DNA of 25,041 nucleotides from Chrysochromulina parva (lineage: Eukaryota > Haptophyta > Prymnesiales > Chrysochromulinaceae): positions 1 to 25,041 of the forward strand of contig PJAB01000505.1 in assembly GCA_002887195.1 (NCBI GenBank), written 5' to 3'. Under the pieces are notes generated by a model, which was not told the DNA's origin, searched no databases, and saw only the letters and a list, made by a program, of their open reading frames with translations. A program made the position numbers and the translations under genes. This document shows, in pieces, positions 24,748 to 25,041 of the stretch; the first letter of the stretch is position 1; each line of letters begins with the position of its first letter.

Positions 24748-25041
24748 TTATAGAAAGTATCGCGAGTGTGCACGAAAACGCGCTTAAGTGCTGTACCGGT
24801 AGCGGAACCTACTCTCGGGAGGTCCTTTGCGTGATGTTGACGCGCGAGCTCCGCGATTGCAAAAAAGGAGATATGGGCCCAGGGGGCGAGGGCTGGGGAC
24901 CCGCTTTTCTTTATGTTTATCTTTTCGTCTCTCTACACAAAAACTTGCACCCAGACCCGGTCCGCGGAAACCGCGGACGCCACCTACGGACGCCTCCCAC
25001 GCAGCCGGGCGGGTCGGCGGCGGGCGCAGGCCTGCGGCGCA
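24748..25041. other. Upstream region of GT47 gene and right edge; hairpin
   Basis: In minus sense, TATAAA abuts the GT47 ATG. ctgtaccggtag lies at 24791-24802. A perfect hairpin GTCCGCGG AAA CCGCGGAC is at 24960-24978. A T-rich tract precedes it (24905-24930). No gene is seen on either strand before the edge. Confidence 0.5.
24960..24978. repeat. Perfect 8-bp-stem hairpin
   Basis: gtccgcgg aaa ccgcggac pairs completely with a 3-nt loop. Its role (UTR hairpin, factor site) is unknown. Confidence 0.75.

Noticed and set aside
1..25041. CRISPR arrays, insertion sequences, prophage or bacterial operons
   Set aside because: No regularly spaced direct repeats, transposase motifs or Shine-Dalgarno-led gene strings; the genes are eukaryotic.

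Overview
The window is nuclear DNA from a GC-rich, gene-dense unicellular eukaryote, probably an alga. This rests on monocistronic genes on both strands with unrelated jobs, a GT-AG intron inside a cyclophilin gene, and eukaryote-specific families: the mRNA-export helicase DBP5/DDX19, a CD36-family receptor, an EGF plus exostosin (GT47) type II membrane protein, and Agenet/Tudor-like repeats. The base composition, long Ala/Gly/acidic low-complexity tracts and short intergenic gaps resemble haptophyte or pelagophyte genomes. The lineage is inference; there is no rRNA or organellar marker.

Layout. Bases 1-1250 hold minus-strand sequence leaving the left edge: a 222-codon open frame, a CW-zinc-finger-like motif in another frame, and an SF2-helicase N-terminal piece. 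1675-4221 (+) is a LysM-like plus Agenet/Tudor-like protein with an acidic tail. 4640-5341 (-) is a two-exon secretory cyclophilin. It shares a 109-bp divergent promoter with 5451-8180 (+), a GAF-like protein full of in-frame minisatellites. 8503-9468 (+) is an alpha/beta hydrolase of the IroE/COG2819 type whose nucleophile elbow has Gly instead of Ser. 9559-10965 (+) is a thioredoxin-fold-like protein with a charged tail. 11277-11963 (+) is a Lys/Glu/Arg-rich nuclear-type protein. 12541-12966 (+) is a small membrane protein. 13451-14896 (+) is DBP5/DDX19.

After a gene-free kilobase, 15916-17001 (-) and 17326-18445 (+) are two unrecognised proteins, transcribed divergently around a 24-bp near-perfect dyad. 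18984-20969 (-) is a CD36/LIMP-2-like receptor. 21385-24747 (-) is the EGF-GT47 glycosyltransferase. The last 300 bases hold a perfect hairpin and no gene.

The genes do not form one pathway. Several act in the secretory system or at the cell surface (cyclophilin, Trx-like, CD36-like, GT47). Others act in the nucleus or with RNA (DBP5, KE-rich protein, Agenet/Tudor-like protein). I found no CRISPR array, complete transposon, tRNA or rRNA. The least explained items are the hydrolase without a serine, the LysM/Agenet architecture, the two orphan proteins with their shared dyad, and a recurrent TACCGGTA palindrome upstream of genes.
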